Assembly (NCBI GenBank): GCA_018676855.1
Contig: JABHDY010000003.1
Span: 633,907 to 697,906, forward strand
DNA length: 64,000 bases
Direction: 5' to 3'
Source of the DNA: Candidatus Woesearchaeota archaeon
GTDB taxonomy: Archaea > Nanobdellota > Nanobdellia > Woesearchaeales > GW2011-AR9
This document shows positions 27,713 through 37,500 of this stretch, in pieces. A model generated the notes under the pieces. That model was given only the letters and a program-made list of their open reading frames with translations. It did no database searches and had not been told where the DNA came from. Made by a program: the position numbers and the translations under genes. The stretch's first letter is position 1, and each line of letters begins with the position of its first letter.

Positions 27713-29530
27713 GTGAAAACAAAGAAAAAAGAGTGGATAAGAGAAATTGATATGAAGTATAACGTAAAAGTACTTTGGAGTTTTATTAAAAAGTATAAAC
27801 TCTGGGCATATAGTATTGTCTTTGTAACATTTTGTATTGAATTGGTAGTTTTTCTTGACAACTTTATTTTTAAATATCTTATAGATAAAGGAACAGCATT
27901 TAATGCTGGAGATCTTTCGGCAGAACTCTTTGGCAAAATAATATTATTTACAGTTCTAATATATTTTGGTGCACATTTCCTAGAATCAGTATTTTGGTTT
28001 ATGAGGATACGGTTCCTTAATGTCCTTGATGCAAAAGTTATGAGTGACCTTGAAAAGAAATCGTTCTGGCACATAATGAATCTTTCATATAAGTATCATA
28101 GTGATAAAAAAACAGGGTCAATAATTTCACAATTTACTAGAGGTGTAAATAAAGTTGAATCTTTTATTGACGCGTTTATGTTTCATTTCTTTCCAATAGT
28201 TTTTAGATTATTACTTTCAATAGGTATTATTTTATATTTTGATGTAAAGACAGCAATAGTACTTACCATAATGGCTACTGTTTACCTTATTGTTGGCATA
28301 ACCATTACAAATATACAAAAAGTACCGCAAGCAGTTGCAAATTATCGTGAAGATATTCTTAAACAGAATCTAAGTGACGTTTTCTTAAATGTTGAAACTG
28401 TAAAGTATTTTGCAAAGGAAAAAAGGACATTTAGGTACTTTAGTAATTTATCTAATATATTGCGAGATGCACGAAAAAACTTTTGGGATTACTTCTCGTG
28501 GCATGCAGGTATTCAAACAACAGTAATAGGATTAGGAATTGGTGGTATACTTTACTTTAGTTTTAATGGATTCTTACGAGGAGAATTGACATTAGGTACA
28601 ATTACGTTAATTTATGCAGCTGTTTGGAAACTAATTCCTGTTTTATTTGGTTTCATACATGGATATAGACAATTCATAAGGAGTACTGTTGATGTTGACG
28701 CATTGTTTGCAATGTTTAAAGAAGAAAATGAAGTTAAAGATAAAGAAAATGCAAAAAAGTTACAAGTTAAAGATGCAGTTATTAAGTTTGAGAATGTTTC
28801 ATTTGCATATCCTAAAGGTAAACAGAAAATATCTTCAATGGCAGTGTTAAAAGATTTTAATCTTACCATTAAAAAGAATACTAAAGTTGCACTTGTTGGC
28901 CCTTCAGGCAGTGGAAAAACAACAGTTGTACGTTTATTGTATAGGTTATTTGATATTGATGAAGGAAAAATCATCATTGACGATCAAGATATCTCGTTAG
29001 TGACACAGAAATCGTTACGTCAAAGTTTGAGTGTTGTAACACAGGAACCATTATTGTTTGATAATACATTATATTTTAACATTGCATATGCTAATCCAAC
29101 AGCAACCAAGAAGCAGGTATGGAAAGCTATTAGGTTTGCACAGCTTGACAAGTTTATTGCACGTCTTCCATACAAAGAAAATACGGTAGTTGGTGAGCGT
29201 GGAGTTAAATTGTCTGGTGGTGAGAAACAGAGAGTGTCTATAGCACGAGCTTTACTTGCTAATAAAAAGATTTTAGTATTGGACGAAGCAACATCAGCTT
29301 TAGACTCAGAAACTGAAAAGGATATTCAGAAAGCTCTCGTTAAGTTAATGAACAATAGGACAAGTATTATAATTGCACATCGTTTATCTACTATCATGAA
29401 AGCAGACATTATTGTTGTTATGGATAAAGGAAAGATTGTTGAAGTTGGTTCACACAAAGAACTTGCAAATAAACGTGGTGGACTCTATAAACGGTTATGG
29501 GACTTACAACAAGGTGGCGGGTTGGGATAA
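27713..29530 (+). CDS. ABC transporter, fused permease-ATPase (ATM1/HMT-like)
   Basis: Six TM segments; Walker A GPSGSGKTT, LSGGEKQRVSIARALL signature, LVLDEATSALD; GTG start. Confidence 0.9.
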   Translation: MKTKKKEWIREIDMKYNVKVLWSFIKKYKLWAYSIVFVTFCIELVVFLDNFIFKYLIDKGTAFNAGDLSAELFGKIILFTVLIYFGAHFLESVFWFMRIRFLNVLDAKVMSDLEKKSFWHIMNLSYKYHSDKKTGSIISQFTRGVNKVESFIDAFMFHFFPIVFRLLLSIGIILYFDVKTAIVLTIMATVYLIVGITITNIQKVPQAVANYREDILKQNLSDVFLNVETVKYFAKEKRTFRYFSNLSNILRDARKNFWDYFSWHAGIQTTVIGLGIGGILYFSFNGFLRGELTLGTITLIYAAVWKLIPVLFGFIHGYRQFIRSTVDVDALFAMFKEENEVKDKENAKKLQVKDAVIKFENVSFAYPKGKQKISSMAVLKDFNLTIKKNTKVALVGPSGSGKTTVVRLLYRLFDIDEGKIIIDDQDISLVTQKSLRQSLSVVTQEPLLFDNTLYFNIAYANPTATKKQVWKAIRFAQLDKFIARLPYKENTVVGERGVKLSGGEKQRVSIARALLANKKILVLDEATSALDSETEKDIQKALVKLMNNRTSIIIAHRLSTIMKADIIVVMDKGKIVEVGSHKELANKRGGLYKRLWDLQQGGGLG

Positions 29531-29566
29531 AAACACATATAAACATTACAAACTTCCTTTTTATTT

Positions 29567-30430
29567 ATGGATGATATGAAACTTTTCTTACGCTCACAGA
29601 AAAACGAGATTACTGAGTACCATATTTATTCTCATTTATCAAAACGAATTAAAGATAAACATAATAGCAAAATTCTCAAACATATTGCAAATGATGAAAT
29701 GCGGCATTATACAATGTTTAAAGCAGTTACAAAGAAAGATGTTACACCGAACATGTTTAAAGTATACTTTTATCTTATCTTATCGTTTGTATTTGGTCTT
29801 TCATTTAGCCTTAAACTAATGGAAAAGGGAGAACATATGGCACAAAAAGTGTACAAAAAACTTCCTCACAAATTAAGTTCAAAATTATTGGTTGATGAAC
29901 ATCGTCATGAAAAAGAATTGTTAGATATGCTCCAAGAACAAAAGTTAGAGTATGCAGGTTCTATTGTTCTCGGTTTGAATGATGCACTTGTTGAATTAAC
30001 GGGAGTCCTTGCAGGCTTAACATTTGCGTTACAAAATAGCCATTTGATTGCAGGTATTGGATTCATTACAGGGTTTGCTGCTGCTTTATCTATGGGGGCA
30101 TCGGAATATCTTTCATCAAAGGAAGAAGATCATAAAGATTCAACAAAAAGTCCATTACGGGCAGCAATTTATACAGGAATGACGTATCTAATTACCGTTG
30201 CAATACTTATCTCTCCTTATTTTATTTTTAGTAATGTATTTGTTGCATTAGGCGTTATGATCTCATTAACGATTTTTATTATCGCATTTTATACATTTTA
30301 TATTACAACTGCAAAGAATCAAAAATTCTGGAAAAGATTTGCTGAGATGGCACTTATTTCTCTAAGCGTTGCTATTATCAGTTTTGGTATTGGATTACTT
30401 GTCAGAATATATTTCGGCGTGGACATGTAG
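29567..30430 (+). CDS. VIT1/CCC1-family transporter with N-terminal ferritin-like domain (MbfA-like)
   Basis: Diiron-type NEITEYHIY…ANDEMRHY…VDEHRHEKELL; VLGLNDALVELTGVLAGLTFAL…GASEYLSSKEE. Confidence 0.85.
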   Translation: MDDMKLFLRSQKNEITEYHIYSHLSKRIKDKHNSKILKHIANDEMRHYTMFKAVTKKDVTPNMFKVYFYLILSFVFGLSFSLKLMEKGEHMAQKVYKKLPHKLSSKLLVDEHRHEKELLDMLQEQKLEYAGSIVLGLNDALVELTGVLAGLTFALQNSHLIAGIGFITGFAAALSMGASEYLSSKEEDHKDSTKSPLRAAIYTGMTYLITVAILISPYFIFSNVFVALGVMISLTIFIIAFYTFYITTAKNQKFWKRFAEMALISLSVAIISFGIGLLVRIYFGVDM

Positions 30431-30447
30431 GGGTTTGTTGAGCTTCG

Positions 30448-30690
30448 TTATTTGAAGTTATTTTCTACATATTCTATGATTTCATCCGATTCTCCAATAA
30501 ACTTTCCATCAATTTCAAGCACGGGAACGGTATGGACTCCACTTTTATTTAACAACTCTTTCCGTATTGGATCTTCTCTGTCATGAGGAACATTAACTTT
30601 TTCGTACTCTATCTCTAACTCATCTAACTTTGCACGAACCTTAGCACAGTACGGACATTGTTCAAATTGATATAATTTTATTGTTGCCAT
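30448..30690 (-). CDS. glutaredoxin-family protein
   Basis: LYQFEQCPYCAKVRAKLDELEIEYEKVNV…HTVPVLEIDGKFIGESDEIIEYV. Confidence 0.88.
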   Translation of the reverse strand: MATIKLYQFEQCPYCAKVRAKLDELEIEYEKVNVPHDREDPIRKELLNKSGVHTVPVLEIDGKFIGESDEIIEYVENNFK

Positions 30691-30693
30691 TTT

Positions 30694-31104
30694 TTATAAA
30701 AAGTAGTGGACAAGTACAGAAACTACAAATCCTATAACTGCACCAACAAAAACTTGTAATGGTGTATGACCCATTGCATAATGAAACTTTGATTTAATTT
30801 TGTGCATCTTAAACAACTTTTCAATTGCCTTACCTTCTCTTCCAACACTTCGTCGTACGCCAAAAGAATCTCTTAGTACAATAAATGCAAGTACAAGACT
30901 TACAGCGAATACTGTTGACACCCCCTCTTGTAAATAAATGATGGTTGAGAGCGAGATTACGAACGCTGCATGCGATGATGGCATGCCACCGGTAACTATA
31001 ATATCATTGAGCGATAATGTTTTGTGTGTAAACCATAAAACGATGATTTTGATAAGTTGTGCACCGAACCCTGCAAAGATAATGGCAATAAGTATCTTAT
31101 TCAT
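30694..31104 (-). CDS. divergent PAP2-family membrane protein
   Basis: TGGMPSSHAAFVISLSTIIYL, RDSFGVRRSVGREG, MGHTPLQVFVGAVIGF. Confidence 0.87.
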   Translation of the reverse strand: MNKILIAIIFAGFGAQLIKIIVLWFTHKTLSLNDIIVTGGMPSSHAAFVISLSTIIYLQEGVSTVFAVSLVLAFIVLRDSFGVRRSVGREGKAIEKLFKMHKIKSKFHYAMGHTPLQVFVGAVIGFVVSVLVHYFL

Positions 31105-31179
31105 AGTCTGGAAGGATTATTTTTGAGTTTATATGTTTTTTGGGTTACAACAATTCTTATAAACATCACTCTCTCAGAA

Positions 31180-32985
31180 ATGTGTATGAAAGAGATAACT
31201 GTTCTTGATGAAGATTTGATAAATAAAATAGCTGCTGGAGAAGTTATTGAACGGCCAGCGTCTGTTGTGAAAGAACTTATTGAAAATTCGTTAGATGCAG
31301 GCGCAACAAGGATTAGTATTGACATTGAAGATTCTGGTCAGAAACGTATTAGGATATCGGATAATGGTCACGGGATGGATGAGGAAAATGCACGGAAATG
31401 TATCTTGCCTCACGCAACAAGCAAAATAAGGTCTGTTGACGATCTTTTCTCTATTAAAACATTAGGATTTCGTGGAGAAGCATTAGCCAGCATTGCGGCA
31501 GTATCACAAGTATCTATTATAACAAAACAAGATAATCAACTAGAGGGATTTAATTTAGTTGTTGAATCTGGCTCTGTAATAAGTTCAGGATCCGTTGCAT
31601 CTGAAAAAGGTACAACAATTGATATCCAAAATTTGTTTTTTAACACTCCTGCTCGAAAGAAATTTCTTAAAACTGATGCTGTTGAATTACGTCATATTAT
31701 TGACGTTGTTACACAATACGCACTTCTTCATCCTTCAGTTTTGTTTATTTTACATCATGAAGGTCGCGAATTGCTTACATCACCACAGGTTGATGATATG
31801 AAAAATAATATTGCATCTTTGTACGGGTCAACCATCGCTAAAGATTTAATAGAGGTAAAGTATGAAAATGAACTTGTTACAATTTATGGTTTTATAGGAA
31901 AACCACATCAGTCACGGAATGATAAAAATCAGCAAGCATTATTTGTTAACGATAGATGGATACGAAATAATGATATTACAAAAGCAGTGTATGATGGATA
32001 CCATTCATTATTGTTTCATCATAAACATCCTGTGTTTGTGTTACATATTACTGTTGATCCTCATAAAATTGATGTTAACATTCATCCACAAAAAAAAGAG
32101 GTTAAAATTGAACATATAAAAGAGGTATGTGCAGCAATTTCTCATGCTGTTCATGAAACTCTAAAGGAACATAATCTTGTTCCCGTTCTTGATGTTGAAT
32201 TTGAACAACAAAAAACGTTTGGCGCGCCAAAACCTGTTGAACCACAAAAAAAAGAGTACATGTTTGAACAAAGTGAACAAACAATATTTCCAGAGAAAGA
32301 ACAAGAACAAGATGGGGCACATACAACAATTGTTGAAGAATATACGACGCCCGAATCTGACGTTTTCATTTCTGAACATAAAAAAGAGTTCGTTATTCCA
32401 GAAACGGCAAAACTTCCAGAAATGAAATTGTTAGGCCAGATACATAAAACGTTCTTTGTTGCGGAAACTCCTGGCGGTCTTTTGTTAATAGATCAGCATG
32501 TTGTTCAGGAACGAGTTTTGTATGAACGGTTTATGAACCAGTTTATGAACAAGAACGTTGCTGTACAGGAATTGTTACGTGGTGAGTTGCTTGAGTTTAC
32601 AGCTGCCGAAGGTGTTATTGTACATGACAATAGTAGTTTGTTACACAATTTTGGTTTTACGTTGGAAGAATTCGAAGGAACATCTTATTTATTGAAAACT
32701 GTGCCGACTATTTTTGGTAGGCAACAATCTACTGATTTGGTGTATGAAGTATTACATTTCTTAAGTGAAGGAAGAAATAAAGTTGAAGAAATTCAAGAAG
32801 ATATCATAACGAGGATGGCATGTCGAGCATCAGTTAAAGCTGGTGATGTACTTTCCATTCCTGAGATGCAGAAATTGCTTGCTGAATTGGAGGGGTGTGT
32901 TCTACCTTATACCTGTCCTCATGGTAGATCAATTTTTATCAAAGTGCCTGTTGATGAGCTTGAGAAGAAGTTTAGAAGGAAATGA
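31180..32985 (+). CDS. mutL: DNA mismatch repair protein MutL (endonuclease-type C-terminus)
   Basis: LDEDLINKIAAGEVIERPASVVKELIENSLDAGAT; DNGHGM; GFRGEALASI; C-terminal DQHVVQERVLYE, ACRASVKAG and CPHGR. Confidence 0.93.
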   Translation: MCMKEITVLDEDLINKIAAGEVIERPASVVKELIENSLDAGATRISIDIEDSGQKRIRISDNGHGMDEENARKCILPHATSKIRSVDDLFSIKTLGFRGEALASIAAVSQVSIITKQDNQLEGFNLVVESGSVISSGSVASEKGTTIDIQNLFFNTPARKKFLKTDAVELRHIIDVVTQYALLHPSVLFILHHEGRELLTSPQVDDMKNNIASLYGSTIAKDLIEVKYENELVTIYGFIGKPHQSRNDKNQQALFVNDRWIRNNDITKAVYDGYHSLLFHHKHPVFVLHITVDPHKIDVNIHPQKKEVKIEHIKEVCAAISHAVHETLKEHNLVPVLDVEFEQQKTFGAPKPVEPQKKEYMFEQSEQTIFPEKEQEQDGAHTTIVEEYTTPESDVFISEHKKEFVIPETAKLPEMKLLGQIHKTFFVAETPGGLLLIDQHVVQERVLYERFMNQFMNKNVAVQELLRGELLEFTAAEGVIVHDNSSLLHNFGFTLEEFEGTSYLLKTVPTIFGRQQSTDLVYEVLHFLSEGRNKVEEIQEDIITRMACRASVKAGDVLSIPEMQKLLAELEGCVLPYTCPHGRSIFIKVPVDELEKKFRRK

Positions 32986-33067
32986 ATACTTTACGAAACA
33001 TTTAAAAGTATGGTTATATTTAGTTATTAAAAGATGAGGTCGATAGAACATTTCTAGGTGTTTAACT

Positions 33068-33697
33068 ATGGAAAATAAACTAAAAACAGGTACAACAACG
33101 GTAGGTATTGCGTGCAAAGATGGTGTCGTTTTGGCAGCTGATAAACGTGCAACTGCCGGAACAATGATAGTTGACAAGTATGCACAAAAAGTTCATATTG
33201 TTAGTGACGATTTTGCAGTTACATGGGCAGGAACAGTATCAGAAGCTCAATTAATAACAAAATTGGTGCGGGCAGAACTTAAACTGAAAGAAGTTCGGAC
33301 AAATAAAAGTCCTACGGTGAAAGATGCTGCAAACCTTTTAGGTGGATTATTATATTCAACAATACGAAGACCAACAATGCTTCCAGGAATTGCACATTTC
33401 TTATTAGCAGGAAAGGATCAAAGTGGCGTATTCCTTTACGACCTTTTTCCTGATGGAAGTGTGACAAAAATTAGAGATTATGTCTCTTCTGGTTCAGGTA
33501 GTGTTTTCGCATACGGTGTTTTAGAAACACAGTACAAACCAGGTATGAGTACAGCAGAAGGTGTTAAACTTGTTGTAAAAGCGGTTAATACTGCACTTCA
33601 ACGAGATAGTTGTTCAGGAAACGGTATTGACGTTATTGTCGTATCAAATAAGGACATTAAACGGGTGATGCACAAAGAAGTCGCAATGACGTTATAA
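33068..33697 (+). CDS. psmB: proteasome subunit beta
   Basis: Short propeptide MENKLKTG|TTTVGIACKDGVVLAADKRATAG; YVSSGSGSVFAYGVLE. Confidence 0.94.
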   Translation: MENKLKTGTTTVGIACKDGVVLAADKRATAGTMIVDKYAQKVHIVSDDFAVTWAGTVSEAQLITKLVRAELKLKEVRTNKSPTVKDAANLLGGLLYSTIRRPTMLPGIAHFLLAGKDQSGVFLYDLFPDGSVTKIRDYVSSGSGSVFAYGVLETQYKPGMSTAEGVKLVVKAVNTALQRDSCSGNGIDVIVVSNKDIKRVMHKEVAMTL

Positions 33698-33776
33698 AAC
33701 AACGTTCTTACATTTTATTTTTTTATTATTAACTTTAACATTTACATTTTAACATAAACTATATGAGACATTTACA

Positions 33777-35660
33777 ATGGCAGACATTTTGAAAGAAATA
33801 CAGAAAGTATTACCTGAAGGTAAAGTTTCTGATGCAGCATTTGAGGGAGCGAACATTGTCCTCTACACTAAAGATAAAGAGTACTTCTTAGATAATAAAG
33901 GAACGATTCTTAAAGCAGTTAAAGAATTTAAGAAACGTATTGAACTGCGACCAGATCCGTCAATGTGTATGGAAATGGAAAAAGCTGAGAAAGAAATTAA
34001 AAAGTTAATTTCTGATGAAGCAGGTATTCAACAATTCATTTTTGACCCTCCGCGATCACAAGTTATTATTCACGCTGATAAGCCAGGATTGGTTATTGGT
34101 AAACAGGGAGAATTTTTACGATTAATTAGTGGAAAAACATTTTGGGTTCCTCATGTTAAAAGAGTTCCTCCTATGAGATCAAAACTTATTGAAAGTATTC
34201 GCTCAGTTCTGTATGAAAATGCTGATTATAGAAAAAAGTTTCTTGACAAAACTGGTCATAGAATCTATGATGGTTGGATAAGAGAAAAAAAACATGAATG
34301 GGTACGATTATCGTGCCTCGGCGCATCTCGACAAGTTGGAAGAACATGTTTCTTATTACAGACACCAGAATCACGAATATTGATTGATTGTGGTATTGAT
34401 CCAAGTGAAGATGGAACAGAATCCTACCCCTATTTAGATGCTCCAGAGTTTAACGTGAGCGATATTGATGCTATTATTGTTACTCATTCACATTTAGATC
34501 ATAGTGGTCTTGTTCCATACTTGTTTAAGTTTGGCTATCGTGGACCTGTTTATTGTACTCTTCCTACACGTGACGTTATGTCATTATTGCAGTTAGACAT
34601 GGTTAAAATTCAGCGGAATGAAGGAAAAGAACCGATTTATAACAGTGAAGAAGTACGACAAACAGTTCTTCACACAATTTGTTTAGAATATGATGAAGTT
34701 GCAGACATCACACCTGATATACGAATAACATTTTACAATGCGGGACATATCCTTGGCAGTTCAATTGTTCATTTTAATATTGGAAATGGTTTACACAACT
34801 TTGCGTACACGGGAGATTTGAAGTACGGCAGAACAAACGTTCTTGAAGCTGCAAATACACAATTTCCACGGTTAGAAACGTTAATGATAGAATCAACGTA
34901 CGGTGGAAAAGATAATGTTATGGCGGAAGAAGCTGCTGACGAGTATATGGTAAAAATCATCAAAGAAACATTTCAACGTGGCGGAAAAGTTCTCATGCCC
35001 GTTCTTGGATCTGGAAGGGCCCAAGAAGTTATGGTCATTGTTGAACGACTTATCCGTGAAAAGAAAATTCCTGAGGCACCAATTTATGTCGACGGTATGT
35101 TAGGAGACATTACTGCAATTCATACGGCCTATCCTGAATTTTTGAATCGTAATCTTCGACAACAAATTTTTCACAAAGAACAGAATCCCTTCTTATCTCC
35201 GATTTTTAAAAAAATTGGGTCTCATAAAGAACGGCAACAAGTTATCTTAGAAGAAGGTCCCTGTTTAATACTTGCAACGTCTGGTATGTTACAGGGTGGT
35301 CCGTCTGTTGAATATCTAAAAAATCTTGCTGAAAACAAAAAACATTCGATTGTCTTTAGTTGTTATCAACCTCACGGTTCTTTAGGTCATAGAATTCGTT
35401 CTGGAGAAACAGAAATAATGATTCCTGGACAAAAACAGCCAGTTAGAATGAATATTGAGGTTCATAAGATAGAAATTACGAACCATTCTGATAGACGGCA
35501 GTTAATGAATTTTGTCAAGAGATGTAATCCTTCTCCACGGAAAGTTATTACTGTACACGGTGAATCTTCTCGATGTTTAGATTTGGCATCATCTTTACAT
35601 AAAGCGTATAGGATAGAAACGATTGCACCTAAGAATCTTGAAGTTATTAGGATTAAATAG
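33777..35660 (+). CDS. KH-domain beta-CASP ribonuclease (aCPSF1 family)
   Basis: KH motif ADKPGLVIGKQGEFL; HSHLDHSG; TGDLKYGRT; beta-CASP MLQGGPSVEY and VHGESSRC. Confidence 0.93.
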   Translation: MADILKEIQKVLPEGKVSDAAFEGANIVLYTKDKEYFLDNKGTILKAVKEFKKRIELRPDPSMCMEMEKAEKEIKKLISDEAGIQQFIFDPPRSQVIIHADKPGLVIGKQGEFLRLISGKTFWVPHVKRVPPMRSKLIESIRSVLYENADYRKKFLDKTGHRIYDGWIREKKHEWVRLSCLGASRQVGRTCFLLQTPESRILIDCGIDPSEDGTESYPYLDAPEFNVSDIDAIIVTHSHLDHSGLVPYLFKFGYRGPVYCTLPTRDVMSLLQLDMVKIQRNEGKEPIYNSEEVRQTVLHTICLEYDEVADITPDIRITFYNAGHILGSSIVHFNIGNGLHNFAYTGDLKYGRTNVLEAANTQFPRLETLMIESTYGGKDNVMAEEAADEYMVKIIKETFQRGGKVLMPVLGSGRAQEVMVIVERLIREKKIPEAPIYVDGMLGDITAIHTAYPEFLNRNLRQQIFHKEQNPFLSPIFKKIGSHKERQQVILEEGPCLILATSGMLQGGPSVEYLKNLAENKKHSIVFSCYQPHGSLGHRIRSGETEIMIPGQKQPVRMNIEVHKIEITNHSDRRQLMNFVKRCNPSPRKVITVHGESSRCLDLASSLHKAYRIETIAPKNLEVIRIK

Positions 35661-35712
35661 TTTTTTCTTTTACCTAAACTTTTATAAACAACCTTTATTA
35701 TTTTCTTTATGT

Positions 35713-35831
35713 GCCAGCGTCGCATAGTCCGGTATTGCGCAAGCCTGGAAACTTGCTTAGGGCAAGTCCCGAATGCAAGTGAGGATAGCTTGTCCCTTCT
35801 GGGATCCCCGGTTCAAATCCGGGCGCTGGCG
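35713..35831 (+). tRNA. tRNA-Ser(GGA) with a ~36-nt intron (35751-35786) at canonical position 37/38
   Basis: Acceptor GCCAGCG/CGCTGGC, anticodon stem CAAGC/GCTTG, anticodon GGA, long variable arm TCCCTTCTGGGATC, T-arm CCCGG-TTCAAAT-CCGGG, discriminator G. Confidence 0.85.
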
Positions 35832-35967
35832 CTCTTTTTTACTATATTTTGATTTAATTCCTCAATTTCTATAACGAAAACAAGAGAAACACGCAATATT
35901 CTAAACAATGTTACTTATACTTCTATGCCTCTGTAATATTTAGAGATAAACACGGAGGCAATTAAAA

Positions 35968-36399
35968 ATGAAAAAATTAACAATATGTTCACTCGTTGGA
36001 GGATTACTTTTAAGCGCAGCAGTTGCAAGAGGAAACCCAACATATGACGTAAATAAAAGTGCAAATCAACCACCTCAACAAGATCAAGTTACAGAAACAT
36101 TTTCAGGAATTGACAGAATGATGATGGCAGATTACACCGGAATGGCAGAAGTAGGAGTAGAATCTGAAGAACCAACAGGTCCTCAAGTAGGATATGACAT
36201 TGTTTCTCTTCCAGGTGGAGAGTATAATGTCTTTCTAACTCAGGACGGTCAAAGAGTAGGAGCTCCTGCACAACTTGACCATCAACAATTATATGATCAG
36301 GGTGGCCAAATCAGACCTGAAGCAAAAGACATGGTATGGGAACAACCAGGAAATGTTGATTATGCTACTGCATTTACAATTGACGCAATGACACTATAA
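35968..36399 (+). CDS. small secreted protein, unknown function
   Basis: Signal peptide (MKKLTICSLVGGLLLSAAVARG), Gln/Pro/Met-rich mature region, GGAGG upstream of ATG. Confidence 0.65.
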   Translation: MKKLTICSLVGGLLLSAAVARGNPTYDVNKSANQPPQQDQVTETFSGIDRMMMADYTGMAEVGVESEEPTGPQVGYDIVSLPGGEYNVFLTQDGQRVGAPAQLDHQQLYDQGGQIRPEAKDMVWEQPGNVDYATAFTIDAMTL

Positions 36400-36432
36400 A
36401 CATTTTTAAAATAGCGTCATTTTTTTCTTTTT

Positions 36433-37500
36433 ATGTCTTATAACCCAAACAAATTCATTCACGTTAATGATATTACAATCCAAGAAGAAACTAAAGAATT
36501 ACTTACACAAGCAGAAAGTATCTATTGGCAAAATTTCAATGGAAAAACGTGGTACGGAAGATGTATTTTTATTAGTTGGTATTGTTCAGTTGGAGACTGC
36601 AAATTCTGTTTTCGGTCAACACAGAAACATAAAATTCAACATCCAGAACATTCTAAACGATCAATTGGATCAATTTTATTAGAAGCACTATTCTGTAAAG
36701 TATTTAACTGGCGAATAGAATTTCTTACTGGTGGGTATGGTATAATGCCATTTCCTCAACTATTTGAAATTATTAAGAATGTCTCTCTTGTGTATGGTGA
36801 AAAGATATGGCTTAACCTTGGTGTTATATCAAATGACCATGTAGAAGAAATTAGACCATATGTGAAGGGTATTTGTTCATCAATGGAAACGTTAACACCA
36901 GAATTGCACAAGTATGTTTGTCCTAATAAACCAATAGAACCATATGATACAATGTTTTCCCATCTTGAAGGATTTCAGAAAAGTATTGCAATCATTGTTG
37001 GTTTAGGAGATACGGTTGAAGATATGAAATATTTGTTTGATTTTATTACAAAACATAATTTAGATAGGATAACTGTCTATGCATTAAAACCTGTTCTTGG
37101 AACGGAATATACTGAAGGTCCATCTCCAGACGAGTTTGTACAGTGGCTTGCACGGTTGAGAATACAATTCCCAAAACTAGAAATAATTGCAGGAACAAAC
37201 CTACGGAGAAGCGAAGAATGTGGATATTTGATGAAAGCGGGCGCAAATGCAATGACAAAATTTCCTGCTACGAAACAGTTTGCAACAAAGAAAGCAAAGT
37301 TGGTCGAAAAATTAATACAAAAAGAAAAACGCGATTTCATAAGTACATTATCTGTGCTTCCTGAGATTGATTGGAACAACAAGATTGACGAACTTCCAAT
37401 TGAACAACAGTATAAAGATGCAATGAAAGATAAGTTGGCTCCATATTTAGAAAAGTTTCAAAATCCTGTTGACATTGATACGGACACTACCGTCTTTTAG
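36433..37500 (+). CDS. radical-SAM-like protein with CX4CX2C motif
   Basis: WYCSVGDCKFCFRS; LTGGYG; IAIIVGLGDTVEDM; TVYALKPVLGTEY (BioB-like ordering). Confidence 0.75.
   Translation: MSYNPNKFIHVNDITIQEETKELLTQAESIYWQNFNGKTWYGRCIFISWYCSVGDCKFCFRSTQKHKIQHPEHSKRSIGSILLEALFCKVFNWRIEFLTGGYGIMPFPQLFEIIKNVSLVYGEKIWLNLGVISNDHVEEIRPYVKGICSSMETLTPELHKYVCPNKPIEPYDTMFSHLEGFQKSIAIIVGLGDTVEDMKYLFDFITKHNLDRITVYALKPVLGTEYTEGPSPDEFVQWLARLRIQFPKLEIIAGTNLRRSEECGYLMKAGANAMTKFPATKQFATKKAKLVEKLIQKEKRDFISTLSVLPEIDWNNKIDELPIEQQYKDAMKDKLAPYLEKFQNPVDIDTDTTVF

Noticed and set aside
32151-32379. Three overlapping Cys/Phe-rich minus-strand ORFs inside mutL
   Set aside because: Shadow frames of the Gln/Glu/Lys-rich MutL linker.
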